Of a stretch of DNA of 33,067 bases, positions 32,909 through 33,067 are shown piece by piece; positions within the stretch are counted from its first letter, which is position 1; the number at the start of each line of letters is the position of its first letter. Both the position numbers and the translations under genes were made by a program. The notes under the pieces are model-generated. The model saw only the letters and a list, made by a program, of their open reading frames with translations. It searched no databases and was not told the DNA's origin. The stretch lies in the NCBI RefSeq assembly GCF_029868625.1, contig NZ_JARWOJ010000321.1:1-33067 (forward strand), written 5' to 3'. Source of the stretch: Nocardia neocaledoniensis (GTDB taxonomy: Bacteria; Actinomycetota; Actinomycetes; Mycobacteriales; Mycobacteriaceae).

Positions 32909-33067
32909 CGACGGGGCGGGCGGACCGCGGCCCCCGCCCCCGGGCCGGCTCCCCCGGGGGGCGGGCCCACTCGTCTGTATCCAGCCGGAGATGCCGGTCG
33001 GCGGACCTGGTTTGGCGCCGCCGAGCGACATGGACTGGACGGTGCGGGTCGAGCAACCGTCCGGGGC
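32872..33067. repeat. Homopolymer-rich right end (15 G then 8 C, further G/C blocks)
   Basis: Fifteen G (32872-32886) are followed directly by eight C (32887-32894), then more G- and C-only blocks to about 32968. From about 32971 the base composition returns to normal, and one plus-strand frame (reading IQPEMPVGG and MDWTVRVEQPSG) stays open to the edge. It could be the start of a truncated gene, but no start signal is clear. The block looks like an assembly or sequencing artefact at a contig end. Confidence 0.7.

Noticed and set aside
32971..33067. Open plus-strand frame at the right edge as a partial gene
   Set aside because: Codon use looks plausible, but it is only about 32 codons, has no clear start, and follows an unreliable homopolymer block.

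Overview
The window is GC-rich actinobacterial DNA, most like Nocardia or a close relative in the Corynebacteriales/Mycobacteriales. The grounds are strong G/C bias at third codon positions, GTG and TTG starts, a Nocardia/Rhodococcus-type 16S rRNA leader with a boxA element at the left edge, and gene families common in nocardiae: secretory lipases, a CocE/NonD hydrolase, excalibur proteins and many TetR regulators. The left end stops inside an rRNA leader and the right end runs into a 15-G/8-C homopolymer block, so the window may be a complete draft contig rather than an arbitrary slice.

Layout. (1) 1-2100: the minus-strand rrn leader and promoter, a divergent SanA/YdcF-like membrane protein, a small hypothetical gene, then about 600 bp of non-coding, partly low-complexity sequence. 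(2) 2168-14964: an acetyltransferase, a large single-module fully reducing type I PKS (KS-AT-DH-ER-KR-ACP) whose stop overlaps the start of a PLP-dependent alpha-oxoamine synthase, a very divergent SF1-type helicase/ATPase, and a convergent methyltransferase. The PKS and oxoamine synthase pair is the most interesting system here. It suggests a bacterial route to a long-chain 2-amino-ketone or amino-alcohol (sphingoid-like) polyketide released by decarboxylative condensation with an amino acid, as in fungal fumonisin assembly. (3) 15013-22137: an excalibur protein, then an N-acetylglucosamine uptake and catabolism locus. Separate EIIA and EIIB genes face leftward; EIIC (nagE), EI (ptsI), nagA, nagB and a CutC-family gene run rightward. 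No HPr gene is visible. GlcNAc would be imported as GlcNAc-6-P, deacetylated by NagA and deaminated and isomerised by NagB to fructose-6-P. (4) 22349-31479: small regulatory and catabolic units: an RSH-type HD hydrolase, a methyltransferase divergent from a TetR gene across a perfect palindrome, a GerW-like membrane protein, a nitronate monooxygenase, a secreted S15/CocE hydrolase, a thioesterase-fold protein divergent from a second TetR gene, two hypothetical genes and a secretory lipase. (5) 31625-32908: a second, divergent secretory lipase whose 3' end runs into suspect homopolymers.

I saw no tRNA, CRISPR array, transposase or prophage gene. Function calls come from recognisable motifs and remembered family features; no database search was possible.
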